From the NCBI GenBank assembly GCA_014138645.1, contig JACJIB010000003.1, forward strand, positions 558,001 through 622,000: a stretch of 64,000 bases of DNA, in the 5' to 3' direction. This stretch comes from Methylorubrum thiocyanatum (GTDB taxonomy: Bacteria > Pseudomonadota > Alphaproteobacteria > Rhizobiales > Beijerinckiaceae). The position numbers and the translations under genes are program-made. Shown piece by piece: positions 28,021 through 37,517 of this stretch; the first letter of the stretch is position 1, and the number at the start of each line of letters is the position of its first letter. The notes below the pieces were generated by a model. The model saw nothing but the letters and a program-made list of their open reading frames with translations, made no database searches and was not told the DNA's origin.

Positions 28021-30252
28021 CTATCCGTTCACCCGCTCGACGCGGCTCACCGAACGCTTGCCCCTCAGATCGGCGACGATGGCTGTGAGGTGCTTCAGGT
28101 CCGGCACCGAGAGATCGATCGAGATATCCGTGAAGTCCTGGGTGCGCCGCTTCATCGAGACGTTGTCGATGTTGCCGTCGTGCTCGGCGATCACCTGGGC
28201 GATCTGCGCCAGGGTGCCGGGCTCGTTGATCGATTCGAGGGCGAGCTTGGCGGGGAAGCGCTCCTGCGAGCCCTCCACGTCCCAGCGCACGTCGAGCCAG
28301 CGCTCGGGCTCGTTGTCGAAGGCGGCGAGCGCGGCCGACTGGATCGGGTAGATCGTCACGCCGACGCCGGGCGTGAGGATGCCGACGATGCGGTCCCCCG
28401 GCACGGCACCGCCGTTCGGGGCGAAGCTCACCGGCAGGTCGCCCGCCAATCCCCGGATCGGGATGCTGCCCGAGGACGCGGTGCCGTCGGCCTCGCCCGA
28501 GAAGGTCAGCCGCATGGTCTGATCCTTGGAGCGGGTCAGGCGCCCCGCGGCCCCGTTGGCGGCCGGGCCGCCGCTGGCCCCCGGCCGGCGCTCCTCCTTG
28601 AAGTCGGGATAGACCGCCTTCACCACGTCGCCGGAGAACATCTCGCCCCGCCCGACGGCGGCGAACACGTCCTCGGTGCTGGCGCGGGCGAGCCGGGGCA
28701 GGGCGCCGCGCAGCTTCTCCTCGGAGAAGCTCTTGCCCGCCCGTTCGAAGGCGCGGTCGAGGATCTGCCGGCCGAGCCCGGCATATTGCCGCCGCACGGC
28801 GGTGCGGGTGGCGCGCCGGATCGCAGCGCGGGCCTTGCCGGTGACGACGAGCGATTCCCAGGCCGCCGGCGGCGAGGCGCCGTCGGAGCGGGCGATCTCG
28901 ACCTCGTCGCCGTTGGCGAGTTCGTGCAGCAGGGGGGCGAGACGCCCGTTGATCTTGGCGCCGACTGCCGTGTTGCCGACGTCGGTGTGCACGGCATAGG
29001 CGAAGTCGATCGGCGTGGCGCCCCGCGGCAGGGCGATCAGGCGGCCCTTGGGCGTGAAGCAGAACACCTGATCCTGGAACAGCTCGAGCTTGGTATGTTC
29101 GAGGAACTCCTCCGGCGAATCGCCCTCCGCCAGGAGTTCGATGGTGCGGCGCAGCCACTGATAGGCGCCGCTCTCGGTGGCAAGCCGGGGATGGACCTCG
29201 CCCTCCGCCCCCTCCTTGCCGGCCTCCTTGTAGTGGGCATGGGCGGCGATGCCGTACTCGGCGATCTCGTCCATCTCGGCGGTGCGGATCTGAAGCTCGA
29301 CGCGCTGACGCTTCGGCCCGATCACCGTGGTGTGGATCGAGCGGTAATCGTTCTGCTTCGGTGTCGAGACGTAGTCCTTGTAGCGGCCCGGCACCATCGG
29401 CCAGCTCGTATGCACCACGCCGAGCGCCGCGTAGCATTCGGCGACCGTACCGACGATCACGCGGAAGCCGACGATGTCGGACAATTGCTCGAAGGCGACG
29501 GATTTCCGCTCCATCTTCGACCAGATCGAGAACGGTTTCTTGAGACGGCCCTTCACCGCAGCGGTGATGCCGCGGGCGGCGAGCCGCGCGGTGAGGTCGT
29601 GCTCGATGCTCTCGATGACGCTGCCGGATTTCGCCGAGAGGTCTTCGAGCCGCTTGGTGATGGTGGCGTAGATTTCGGGCTTGAGGGTGCGGAAGGAGAG
29701 GTCTTCCAGCTCGTCGCGCAGCTCCTGCATACCCATGCGGCCGGCGAGCGGCGCGTAGATGTCCAGCGTCTCCTCGGCGATCCGCGCCCGCTTGTCGTCG
29801 CGCATGAAGTGGAGGGTGCGCATGTTGTGCAGGCGGTCGGCGAGCTTGACCAGCAACACCCGCACGTCCTCGGCCACCGCGAGCAGCAGCTTGCGGAAGT
29901 TCTCGCCCTGCACCGCCCGCTTCGAGACAAGATCGAGCCGCTTGAGCTTGGTCAGGCCGTCGACCAGCGCGCCGATCTCGGGTCCGAAGATCTCGCGGAT
30001 CTCGTCGAGCGTGGCGGCGGTGTCCTCCACCGTGTCGTGCAGCACGGCGGCGACGATGGTCGCATCGTCGAGGCGCAGGTCGGTGAGGATCGCGGCGACT
30101 TCGAGAGGATGGGCGAAGAACGGATCGCCCGAGGCGCGCTTCTGCGTGCCGTGCGCCCGCATGGCGTAGACGTAGGCGCGGTTCAGAAGCGCCTCGTTGG
30201 CGGCCGGATTGTAGCGCTTGACCCGCTCCACGAGTTCGTACTGGCGCATCAT
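28021..30252 (-). CDS. rsh: Bifunctional (p)ppGpp synthetase/hydrolase (RSH)
   Basis: The stringent-response enzyme that makes and degrades (p)ppGpp. From the ATG at 30252 it is 743 residues: an HD hydrolase with intact LHDTVED near the N-terminus, a RelA/SpoT synthetase (SDIVGFRV, QNDYRSIHT, ELQIRT), a TGS domain (FTPKGRLIALPRGATPIDFAYAVH), and a C-terminal ACT domain. The intact HD site shows hydrolysis is likely active. An in-frame start at 30342 would add 30 non-conserved residues. rpoZ lies upstream on the same strand, as in many proteobacteria. Confidence 0.95.
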   Translation of the reverse strand: MMRQYELVERVKRYNPAANEALLNRAYVYAMRAHGTQKRASGDPFFAHPLEVAAILTDLRLDDATIVAAVLHDTVEDTAATLDEIREIFGPEIGALVDGLTKLKRLDLVSKRAVQGENFRKLLLAVAEDVRVLLVKLADRLHNMRTLHFMRDDKRARIAEETLDIYAPLAGRMGMQELRDELEDLSFRTLKPEIYATITKRLEDLSAKSGSVIESIEHDLTARLAARGITAAVKGRLKKPFSIWSKMERKSVAFEQLSDIVGFRVIVGTVAECYAALGVVHTSWPMVPGRYKDYVSTPKQNDYRSIHTTVIGPKRQRVELQIRTAEMDEIAEYGIAAHAHYKEAGKEGAEGEVHPRLATESGAYQWLRRTIELLAEGDSPEEFLEHTKLELFQDQVFCFTPKGRLIALPRGATPIDFAYAVHTDVGNTAVGAKINGRLAPLLHELANGDEVEIARSDGASPPAAWESLVVTGKARAAIRRATRTAVRRQYAGLGRQILDRAFERAGKSFSEEKLRGALPRLARASTEDVFAAVGRGEMFSGDVVKAVYPDFKEERRPGASGGPAANGAAGRLTRSKDQTMRLTFSGEADGTASSGSIPIRGLAGDLPVSFAPNGGAVPGDRIVGILTPGVGVTIYPIQSAALAAFDNEPERWLDVRWDVEGSQERFPAKLALESINEPGTLAQIAQVIAEHDGNIDNVSMKRRTQDFTDISIDLSVPDLKHLTAIVADLRGKRSVSRVERVNG

Positions 30253-30505
30253 CCGCCGAAGGATCCTGCTCTCAATCGGATAAGGGGACCCGGCCGGAAG
30301 GCCGCGGTCGAACGCCCGCCACCTTCCTGCATCGGCGGCCATTTCGCCAGACCCCGGAGGTCACGCATGGCGTCGCGGCGACAGCGCGACGGTCGCGCGT
30401 GCCCTGCACGGGCTGCACGACGGGCGAGAACGGCGAGACGAGAACGCCCGCCGCTCGGGGACCGAGGGCGGGCGCAAAAAAAGCGGGGTCGAGGGCGGAG
30501 AGAGC

Positions 30506-30916
30506 TTACTCGCCCTCGTCGTCCGTCTCGGTCGGCGGGGCCAGGTTCTCCAGGCCGCGCAGAAGGTCTTCCTCGCTCATGCGGTCGAACTGCACGTCCT
30601 TGTCGTCGGAGGACGACTGGGGCGCGACCGCCGCGGCAGCGGGAGAGCTGGAGAGCAGCGGCACGGTCTCGGCCTCCGGCTCGTCCACCTCGACGTATTT
30701 CTGCATCGAGTGGATGAGTTGCTCCTTGAGATCCTCCGCCGTGATGGTCTCGTCGCCGATCTCGCGCAGGGCCACGACGGGGTTCTTGTCGCGGTCGCGC
30801 TCGACGGTCAGAGGGGCGCCGGCGGCGAGCAGGCGCGCGCGGTGGCTGGCGAGCAGGACCAGCTCGAAGCGGTTCTCGACCTTCTCGATGCAGTCTTCGA
30901 CGGTGACGCGAGCCAT
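30506..30916 (-). CDS. rpoZ: RNA polymerase omega subunit
   Basis: The small subunit that helps assemble RNA polymerase and forms part of a ppGpp site. The 136-residue protein begins [13 protein letters not shown] and includes [12 protein letters not shown] and [10 protein letters not shown], then an acidic Ser/Ala-rich tail typical of alphaproteobacteria. AGGAG lies nine bases before the ATG at 30916; a longer frame to 31048 has no conserved sequence. rsh follows after 253 bases. Confidence 0.95.
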   Translation of the reverse strand: MARVTVEDCIEKVENRFELVLLASHRARLLAAGAPLTVERDRDKNPVVALREIGDETITAEDLKEQLIHSMQKYVEVDEPEAETVPLLSSSPAAAAVAPQSSSDDKDVQFDRMSEEDLLRGLENLAPPTETDDEGE

Positions 30917-31555
30917 GCGAGGCGGCTCCTTCCTCAGGCGCGGATACGAACGATATGCGTGATGAACGGGCTTCCTACACCGGATGGGGCCGCGCAACAA
31001 GCGCCTGCCAAGTCGCCGCTTTCGAGCCGTCGCGCCCAACGATCGCACATATCAGGGATCGGCGATCCAGTCTGAAACAACCCTTGCTTGAAGCGCTGGG
31101 ACGCGCATGCCACGACTGTTCAGTGGTCGCGCGGGAAGCGCCAAGCCGGCAAGGGGTCACGTCCGGTCAGCCGCCGGGCGTCCGGGGCGAAGGCATCGCT
31201 CGATCACAATCCAGGAGGCGTCGATGGTGTGGCTCGTTCCACGCTTTCGCGTTTCGGTGGCGTTTCGCCGTCTGCGGAGGACCAGCTTGACCCTGATCCT
31301 CCGCATTAGCATCGGCTAAGGCTGGCACCGAAAGGGGCGGGGAGGATCGCACCTCCTCGCTCCACTCTTAAGAGAATTGAGATTTCGGAGGAAAATTCAA
31401 GCCGGTACGCTGCAGGCGTTCTCCTCTGCACGTGTCTCAAGGGCGCCCGGTTGAGAATCCCTCCCGCCCGGTCCACATGGAAAGCGGTGCCGGCTCGATC
31501 CGGCGCCACTCCCGGCCGGCCTTGAACCGGCGCCAGCGGACCCGAGGATTTTTCG
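30917..31555. other. 639-base region between rpoZ and nfuA
   Basis: The region holds the divergent promoters of rpoZ (minus) and nfuA (plus). No full-length gene is supported. A 31-codon frame with a strong ribosome site is listed separately. GGAGG/CCTCC inverted sequence around 31340-31358 could form a short hairpin after it. Confidence 0.5.
31224..31319 (+). CDS. Possible 31-residue basic hydrophobic peptide
   Basis: A 31-codon frame starting MVWLVPRFRV and ending in ISIG, alternating Arg with hydrophobic residues, amphipathic and strongly basic. A perfect AGGAGG lies at 31213-31218, six bases before the ATG, in an otherwise empty gap. It could be a small membrane peptide or a leader peptide. 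Chance cannot be excluded. Confidence 0.35.
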   Translation: MVWLVPRFRVSVAFRRLRRTSLTLILRISIG

Positions 31556-32122
31556 ATGTTCATCCAGACCGAAGCCACGCCGAACCCCGCCACGCTCAAG
31601 TTCCTGCCCGGGCGCGTGGTCCTGCCCGAGGGCACCTTCGAGGCCCGCGACGCCGCGGGTGCCGAGCGCTCGCCGCTCGCCACTGCCCTGTTTTCGGTGC
31701 CCGGCGTCTCGGGCGTCTATTTCGGGCACGACTTCATCTCGGTGACCAAGGCCGACGGCGTGAACGAGTGGCCGCAGGTGAAGCCCGCCGTGCTCGGCGC
31801 GATCATGGACCACTTCCAGTCCGGCCGCCCGGTGCTGGCCGAGGGCACGGCGCTCGCCGAGGACGAGACGGAGGAGTTCTACGACGAGGCCGACCACGAC
31901 ACGGTCGCCACCATCAAGGATCTGCTCGAGACCCGCGTGCGCCCGGCGGTGGCGGGCGACGGCGGCGACATCACCTTCCGCGGCTATCGCGACGGCATCG
32001 TCTATCTCGAGATGAAGGGCGCCTGCTCGGGCTGTCCGTCCTCCACCGCGACCCTGCGCCAGGGCGTGCAGAACCTGTTCCGCCACTTCCTCCCCTCCGT
32101 GCGGGAAGTGCAGGCGATCTGA
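31556..32122 (+). CDS. nfuA: Nfu-type iron-sulfur carrier
   Basis: A 188-residue Fe-S scaffold/carrier. The N-terminal Nfu_N domain starts MFIQTEATPNPATLKFLPG; the C-terminal NifU-like domain has the cluster-binding CSGCPSS motif after VRPAVAGDGGDITFRGY. It delivers [4Fe-4S] clusters to target enzymes. In many alphaproteobacteria it heads the tsaB-rimI-miaB block, and MiaB downstream is itself a [4Fe-4S] protein. Confidence 0.94.
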   Translation: MFIQTEATPNPATLKFLPGRVVLPEGTFEARDAAGAERSPLATALFSVPGVSGVYFGHDFISVTKADGVNEWPQVKPAVLGAIMDHFQSGRPVLAEGTALAEDETEEFYDEADHDTVATIKDLLETRVRPAVAGDGGDITFRGYRDGIVYLEMKGACSGCPSSTATLRQGVQNLFRHFLPSVREVQAI

Positions 32123-32298
32123 GTCCGGCGAAGTCGGTCTGGCGATGCGAATCGGGCACCGGCTCCGCTGGCGCCCGTGCAACACCGCCCCGCTTCCTGG
32201 GGAGCCCGGTCGCGGATGCGCTGACGCGCGGAAACATTTCGTCCTAAACTGACTCCGATGGCGGGCGCCTGTGGCCCGCCGCCGGATGGAATCGACGT

Positions 32299-32979
32299 TT
32301 GCGGATCCTTGCCATCGATACGGCGCTCGAAGCCTGTGCGGCTTGCGTGGCCACCGACGACAGCGACGACCTGCTCGCCGAGGAGTCGATGCCGCTCGTG
32401 CGCGGCCATGCCGAGGCGCTGCTGCCGCTGATCGAGCGGGTCATGGCCCGGGTCGAGGGTGGTTTCGAGGGGCTCGACCGCATCGCGGTCACGGTCGGAC
32501 CGGGCAGCTATACCGGCCTGCGCGTCGGCCTCTCCGCCGCCCGCGCCATCGGGTTGGCCACGGGCATCCCCGTGGTCGGCGTCACCACCCTCTCCGCCCT
32601 GCTGGCGCCCCAGCTTGCCCTCAACGGTGAGGACATGGTCGCCGCCGCGATCGATGCGCGCCACGGCGCGATCTACCTCCAGTCCATGAGCGTGACGGAA
32701 GGCGCGGTGATCCCGCCCCGGCACGTCGGCCTTGCGGAGGCGGTCGGCCTCCTCGGCGGACGACGGGCAATCCTGACCGGCTCCGGCGCCCCCGCTCTCG
32801 CCGCGGCGGCGGGTGCGGCGGGCCTCACCGTCGAGGTCGCCGAAACCGGCGCGCCGCAGATCGCCTGGGTCGCCTCCCTCGGGCTCGTGGCCGATCCGGA
32901 GCAGGCGCTGCCGCGCCCCCTTTATCTGCGCGGGCCGGACGCCCAGCCGCAGGACCATGCGAGGCTCGCAAGGGCATGA
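32299..32979 (+). CDS. tsaB: tRNA threonylcarbamoyladenosine factor TsaB
   Basis: TsaB partners TsaD and TsaE in making t6A37 on ANN-decoding tRNAs. The 226-residue protein has the ASKHA-like start ILAIDTALEACA and the signature VGPGSYTGLRVGLSAARA. It begins with TTG at 32299 (GGATGGA upstream), since no ATG fits the conserved N-terminus. It overlaps rimI by four bases (ATGA). Confidence 0.92.
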   Translation: MRILAIDTALEACAACVATDDSDDLLAEESMPLVRGHAEALLPLIERVMARVEGGFEGLDRIAVTVGPGSYTGLRVGLSAARAIGLATGIPVVGVTTLSALLAPQLALNGEDMVAAAIDARHGAIYLQSMSVTEGAVIPPRHVGLAEAVGLLGGRRAILTGSGAPALAAAAGAAGLTVEVAETGAPQIAWVASLGLVADPEQALPRPLYLRGPDAQPQDHARLARA

Positions 32980-33497
32980 CGCGCACCGTCTCCCCGTTCT
33001 GGCCGCTCGACTGGTGGTCCGCGTGGTGGGACGCCTGGGGCTCCGTGCCCTACGTCGCGCCCCTGCGGGACGCGGGCCAGGCGGCCGACCTGGAAAAGCT
33101 GCACGCCACCGCCTTCGCCCGCCCCTGGGCGGCGCACGAATTCGAGCGTCTGCTGTGCGAGCGCTCCACCGAGGCGCACGCCCTGCGCCGGGGCAATGCG
33201 TTGCTCGGCTTCGTGCTGTCGCGCAAGGCGGTGGACGAGGCCGAGATTCTCACCATCGTGCTGGCGCCCTCCGCCCGCGGCGGCGGCCACAGCCGTCGGC
33301 TCTTGAGCGAGCACCTGACCGCGCTGACATTTGCCGGCATCCGCACTGTCCATCTCGAAGTCGACGAGGGCAATACGCCGGCCCTGAAGCTCTATGCCCG
33401 CCACGGCTTCCTCAAAGTCGGCGAGCGCAAGGGCTACTACCCGCTGCCCGACGGCAGCCGGGCCACGGCGCTGACCATGAGCGCGACGCTCTCGTGA
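32976..33497 (+). CDS. rimI: GNAT acetyltransferase RimI (ribosomal protein bS18 N-acetyltransferase)
   Basis: A 173-residue GNAT-fold enzyme. The acetyl-CoA loop is degenerate but present (VLAPSARGGGHSRRLLSEHL), followed by VHLEVDEGNTPALKLYARHGF and VGERKGYYP, the RimI signature. A Trp-rich N-terminal stretch of about 25 residues precedes the usual start. It is coupled to tsaB by ATGA. The normal RimI loop is R/Q-G-x-G; here it reads RGGGHS. Confidence 0.88.
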   Translation: MTRTVSPFWPLDWWSAWWDAWGSVPYVAPLRDAGQAADLEKLHATAFARPWAAHEFERLLCERSTEAHALRRGNALLGFVLSRKAVDEAEILTIVLAPSARGGGHSRRLLSEHLTALTFAGIRTVHLEVDEGNTPALKLYARHGFLKVGERKGYYPLPDGSRATALTMSATLS

Positions 33498-33522
33498 CAC
33501 GTCGCGACAGGGCCTCAGCCTG

Positions 33523-34401
33523 ATGACGCGCGTCGGCATCGGCCTGCGCCTGTTCGTCCAGGCGGTGGCCTTCCTCATCGTGATCGGGCCGCACTGGCTC
33601 AGCCTGCGCTTCGGCAGGGGGCGGCTCGCCGCGCACATCCCGGTGCTGTTCCACCGCCTGTTCCTGCGCCTGTTCTCGGTGCGGGTGACGCAGAGCGGCT
33701 CGCCGCCGCCGCCGGGCGAGCCGGCCCTGGTGCTTTCCAACCACGTCTCCTGGCTCGACATCGTCGCCCTCGGCTCGCTGCGCCCGCTCTCCTTCGTCGC
33801 GAAGTCGGAAATCGAGGGCTGGCCGCTGATCGGCACGCTGGCCAAGCTCCAGCGCACCGTCTTCATCGAGCGGGCCAAGCGCGCGGCGACCGCGAGCGTC
33901 AACGCGACGGTGGGTGAGCGGCTCGTGAGCGGCGACCTGATCGTGCTGTTTGCCGAAGGCACCACCGGCGACGGCCTACGGCTGCTGCCGTTCCGCTCCT
34001 CGCTGGTGGGCGCGGCCCGTGCGGCCCTCTCCGCCGAGACCGGCGGCCTCGCCCGCATCCGGCTCCAGCCCCTGGCCCTGGCCTATCCGCGCCGCAACGG
34101 CCTGCCGGTGACCCGCGCCGAGCGGCCGGAGATCGCGTGGTACGGCGACATGGACCTCGCACCGCATCTCGCCCTGTTCGCGAAGCGCGGACCCATCGAC
34201 GTGCATGTGAACTGGGGTGCGCCGATCGCCTTCGAGCCCGCCACCGACCGCAAGCGCGCTACCGCCCAGGCGGAGGCCGCCGTGCGGCAGGGCCTGCGCG
34301 AAATCCGCCTCGGTGGCCCGGCGTCCCGCCCGGTCCCGGCGGCGCCGGAACCGCTCGGGGAGGGCGCCGACGTCTCGGCGCCCGGCATCGCCGCCGTGTG
34401 A
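33523..34401 (+). CDS. plsC: 1-acyl-sn-glycerol-3-phosphate acyltransferase (PlsC-like)
   Basis: A 292-residue membrane acyltransferase that adds the second acyl chain to make phosphatidic acid, or acylates a related lipid. One N-terminal membrane helix (about 8-27) is followed by NHVSWLD (the HX4D catalytic pair), AKSEIEGWP and the glycerol-phosphate-binding FAEGTTGDG. The C-terminal 30 residues are a Pro/Glu-rich tail. Ornithine-lipid acyltransferase OlsA is the nearest alternative. It follows rimI by 25 bases. Confidence 0.87.
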   Translation: MTRVGIGLRLFVQAVAFLIVIGPHWLSLRFGRGRLAAHIPVLFHRLFLRLFSVRVTQSGSPPPPGEPALVLSNHVSWLDIVALGSLRPLSFVAKSEIEGWPLIGTLAKLQRTVFIERAKRAATASVNATVGERLVSGDLIVLFAEGTTGDGLRLLPFRSSLVGAARAALSAETGGLARIRLQPLALAYPRRNGLPVTRAERPEIAWYGDMDLAPHLALFAKRGPIDVHVNWGAPIAFEPATDRKRATAQAEAAVRQGLREIRLGGPASRPVPAAPEPLGEGADVSAPGIAAV

Positions 34402-34405
34402 GGCC

Positions 34406-34846
34406 TCAGGCCGGCAGCGGAAACGTCGCCGCCTGCCCGCGCACGCGGCCGTCCTCATCGATGAGCTGCCAGACGATGCCCTCGGCGATGGGGAAGCGCC
34501 GCCCGTTCTTGGCGACCCGGATGCTGGCATAGCCCGTGACGAAGCCGTCGCGGGCGACCGCGTCGAGCAGGCGCTGCCGGCTGGCCTGCTCCGGTGCCTC
34601 GGCCGAGAGGCGCGACGGCATGCCGACGAACTCATCCCAGCTGTAGCCGAAGGCCCGCTGTGCCGCCCGGTTGGCATAGACGAAGAGGGGATCGGCGCTC
34701 GTGTCGTGCGCGAGCACCGCGAAGGGCGCTGATTCGTAGAGCCAGGCCGGTCCGAGATCCAGCGCGGAGACCAGCGGACGGCCGACAAGGCGCAGGAAGC
34801 TGCCGGTCAGCAGGGCGAAGAAGCGAGGATCGTCGGCAAGGCTCAT
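34406..34846 (-). CDS. MEKHLA-domain (PAS-like) protein
   Basis: A 146-residue PAS-like protein of the MEKHLA family. Visible features are APFAVLAHDTSADPLFVYANRAAQRAFGYSWDEFVGMPSR (core YANRAAQRAFGYSWDEF) and TGYASIRVAKNGRRF. There is no output domain, so it would act as a ligand-binding or interaction module. It sits on the opposite strand within an otherwise plus-strand housekeeping block, leaving only five bases after the convergent plsC stop. Ligand unknown. Confidence 0.82.
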   Translation of the reverse strand: MSLADDPRFFALLTGSFLRLVGRPLVSALDLGPAWLYESAPFAVLAHDTSADPLFVYANRAAQRAFGYSWDEFVGMPSRLSAEAPEQASRQRLLDAVARDGFVTGYASIRVAKNGRRFPIAEGIVWQLIDEDGRVRGQAATFPLPA

Positions 34847-34961
34847 CGGTGGCTTCTACAGGATTCGGAACGGAATCGTGTCGGCGGCGGAACCGTGGTA
34901 AGGGGCCCTCGAACCGGACATCTCGGAAAGACGCCGCCCGTCAGCGGCAGGGTTTGCGACC

Positions 34962-36302
34962 TTGAAGAAAGCCTACGTCAAGTCCTACGGCTGCCAGATG
35001 AACGCCTACGACGCCGGCCGCATGGCCGACGTGCTGGCGGCCGAGGGCTACAGCGCGACGGAGTCGGTCGAGGAGGCCGATGTCGTCGTCCTCAACACCT
35101 GCCACATCCGCGAGAAGGCCGCCGAGAAAGTCTATTCGGAACTCGGGCGCCTGCGCGTGCTCAAGGGCGAGCGGGCCGAAAGCGGGCAGGACACCCGCAT
35201 CGTGGTGGCGGGCTGCGTCGCCCAGGCGGAGGGACGCGAGATTCTCTCGCGCGCCCCGGCCGTGGACGTCGTCGTCGGCCCGCAGAGCTACCACCGCCTG
35301 CCGGACCTGCTGCGCCAGTCGCGCGAGACGCGAGTCGTCGACACCGAGTTTCCGGTCGAGGACAAGTTCGATCACCTGCCCGCCCGGCGCAACCGCGGCG
35401 TCACGGGCTTCCTCACCGTCCAGGAGGGCTGCGACAAGTTCTGCGCCTTCTGCGTCGTGCCCTACACCCGCGGTGCGGAGGTCTCGCGCTCGGTGGCGGC
35501 GGTGGTCGAGGAGGCGCGCCGCCTCGTCGAGGGCGGGGTGCGCGAGATCACGCTGATCGGCCAGAACGTCAACGCCTATCACGGCGAAGGACCCGATGGC
35601 ACACCCGCGACGCTCGGGCACCTGATGGACGCGCTCGGCGCCGTGCCGGGCCTCCTGCGCCTGCGCTACACCACGAGCCATCCCAACGACTTCGCCGACG
35701 ACCTCATCGCCGCCCATGCCGGCAACCCGCTGGTGATGCCCTACCTGCACCTGCCGGTGCAGTCGGGCTCGGACCGCATCCTCCACGCCATGAACCGCCG
35801 CCACACGGGCGACGCCTACCGGCGGCTGATCGAGCGCATCCGGACGGCGCGCCCCGACATCGCCCTGTCCTCGGACTTCATCGTCGGCTTCCCCGGCGAA
35901 TCCGACGCCGACTTCGCCGAGACCATGCGGCTCGTTGCCGAGATCGGCTTCGCGGCGGCGTTCTCGTTCAAGTACAGCCCGCGGGCCGGCACTCCGGCGG
36001 CGGAGCGCGAGGACGCGGTGCCGGAGGCGGTGAAGACCGAGCGGCTCGCGGCCCTGCAGCAGCTTCTCGACCAGCAGCGCCACGCCTTCAACGCGGCCGC
36101 GGTCGGCACGGTCGCCGAGATCCTGGTCGAGAAGACCGGCCGGCATCCGGGGCAGGTCGCGGGCAAGACGCCGCATCTGCAGGCGGTGCAGTTCGATGCG
36201 CCGGCCTCCACCATCGGTACGCTGGTCCCGGTGCGGATCACGCGCGCGGGCTCGAACAGCCTGTTCGGCGAGGTGCTGGAGGGTGCGGCGGCGGCCGCGT
36301 GA
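34962..36302 (+). CDS. miaB: tRNA-2-methylthio-N6-dimethylallyladenosine synthase
   Basis: A radical-SAM methylthiotransferase acting on i6A37 of tRNAs. It carries two [4Fe-4S] clusters: C11 in YGCQMNAYD, Cys in LNTCHIREK and AGCVAQAEG for one, and CDKFCAFC for the radical-SAM cluster. A C-terminal TRAM domain follows. The TTG at 34962 is used because the conserved [13 protein letters not shown] begins right after it; an in-frame ATG is not available nearby. It starts the miaB-phoH-ybeY-corC-lnt run. Confidence 0.95.
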   Translation: MKKAYVKSYGCQMNAYDAGRMADVLAAEGYSATESVEEADVVVLNTCHIREKAAEKVYSELGRLRVLKGERAESGQDTRIVVAGCVAQAEGREILSRAPAVDVVVGPQSYHRLPDLLRQSRETRVVDTEFPVEDKFDHLPARRNRGVTGFLTVQEGCDKFCAFCVVPYTRGAEVSRSVAAVVEEARRLVEGGVREITLIGQNVNAYHGEGPDGTPATLGHLMDALGAVPGLLRLRYTTSHPNDFADDLIAAHAGNPLVMPYLHLPVQSGSDRILHAMNRRHTGDAYRRLIERIRTARPDIALSSDFIVGFPGESDADFAETMRLVAEIGFAAAFSFKYSPRAGTPAAEREDAVPEAVKTERLAALQQLLDQQRHAFNAAAVGTVAEILVEKTGRHPGQVAGKTPHLQAVQFDAPASTIGTLVPVRITRAGSNSLFGEVLEGAAAAA

Positions 36303-36338
36303 CCTATATGAGGCATACCATCATGCCGGATCTCTCGC

Positions 36339-37445
36339 GTGCCGATTGACGTTGCGTCCGCCCGTGGCCCTGCCGGCCGCAACAACCGCCCTTCGCCGGG
36401 GCGCCCCGGATTGTCCGAGACTGTCGAGGTCTCGCTGACCTTCGACGACAACCGCCTCGCGAGCCTCGTCTTCGGCCAGTACGACCAGAACGTCGCCCAT
36501 ATCGAGCGGCGGCTCGGCATCACCGGCACCGCGCTCGGCAACCACCTCGTCGTCAAGGGCACGCCCGAGGCCGCCGAGAAGGCGCGGCGCGTGTTCGAGC
36601 GGCTCTACGCCCGGGTGCAGAAGGGCGGCACGACCCTGACGCTCGGCGACGTGGACGGGGTGATCCAGGAGGTCACGGTCCAGGGCAACCTGTTCCCCTC
36701 CGCCGAAATCGTCGCCGACAACGGCCGCGAGCAGTTCGAGCAGATCGCCACGCGCAAGCGCGGCGGCGTGCGCGCCCGCAACGCGGCGCAGAGCGACTAC
36801 ATCAAGCTCCTGCGGGCTAACGAACTCGTTTTCGCCGAAGGCCCCGCCGGCACCGGCAAGACCTGGCTCGCCGTCGGCCACGCGGTCTCGCTGCTGGAGC
36901 AGGGCCATGCCGAGCGCCTGATCCTGTCGCGGCCCGCGGTCGAGGCCGGCGAGCGGCTCGGCTTCCTCCCCGGCGACATGCGCGAGAAGGTCGATCCGTA
37001 TCTGCGCCCGATCTACGACGCGCTCTACGACTTCATGGAGGCGCGCCACGTCGATCGCGGGCTCCAGACCGGGATCATCGAGATCGCGCCGCTCGCCTTC
37101 ATGCGCGGGCGCACGCTGACCAACGCCGTGGTGCTCTTGGATGAGGCGCAGAACACCACCTCGATGCAGATGAAGATGTTCCTGACGCGGCTCGGCGAGA
37201 ACTCGCGCATGATCATCACGGGCGATCCGAGCCAGATCGACCTGCCGCCGGGCCAGAAATCCGGCCTCGTCGAGGCGGTGAACGTGCTCGACGGCGTCGA
37301 GGGCATCGGCCGCGTGCGCTTCCGCGATGTGGACGTGGTGCGCCACGACCTCGTGCGCCGCATCGTCACCGCCTACGAGGCCGCCTCCCACGGCGAGGCG
37401 GAGGCCGACCGCAACCCGAACCCGCGGCGCCGGCCGCTGGCGTGA
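36339..37445 (+). CDS. phoH: PhoH-family ATPase
   Basis: A 368-residue P-loop ATPase of the PhoH (YbeZ) group. Walker A is AEGPAGTGKTW and Walker B VVLLDEAQNTT, followed by ITGDPSQIDLP. The N-terminal KH-like region precedes it. YbeZ works with YbeY in rRNA processing and ribosome quality control, and ybeY is the next gene. The frame opens with GTG at 36339, 36 bases past miaB; the first 25 residues are basic and Pro-rich and poorly conserved. Confidence 0.93.
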   Translation: MPIDVASARGPAGRNNRPSPGRPGLSETVEVSLTFDDNRLASLVFGQYDQNVAHIERRLGITGTALGNHLVVKGTPEAAEKARRVFERLYARVQKGGTTLTLGDVDGVIQEVTVQGNLFPSAEIVADNGREQFEQIATRKRGGVRARNAAQSDYIKLLRANELVFAEGPAGTGKTWLAVGHAVSLLEQGHAERLILSRPAVEAGERLGFLPGDMREKVDPYLRPIYDALYDFMEARHVDRGLQTGIIEIAPLAFMRGRTLTNAVVLLDEAQNTTSMQMKMFLTRLGENSRMIITGDPSQIDLPPGQKSGLVEAVNVLDGVEGIGRVRFRDVDVVRHDLVRRIVTAYEAASHGEAEADRNPNPRRRPLA

Positions 37446-37517
37446 GGGCCCTCCCGGAACGAATCGCGGATGTCATGCCACCGCACGGACGTTGACGGCG
37501 CCGGACCAGACCCACAC

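Noticed and set aside
27943..30717. A 924-codon plus-strand open frame opposite rsh
   Set aside because: No recognisable domain; exactly antisense to RSH, which has all its catalytic motifs.
30506..31048. Longer start for rpoZ
   Set aside because: The 44 extra residues are Arg-rich and not part of omega; AGGAG before 30916 settles the shorter start.
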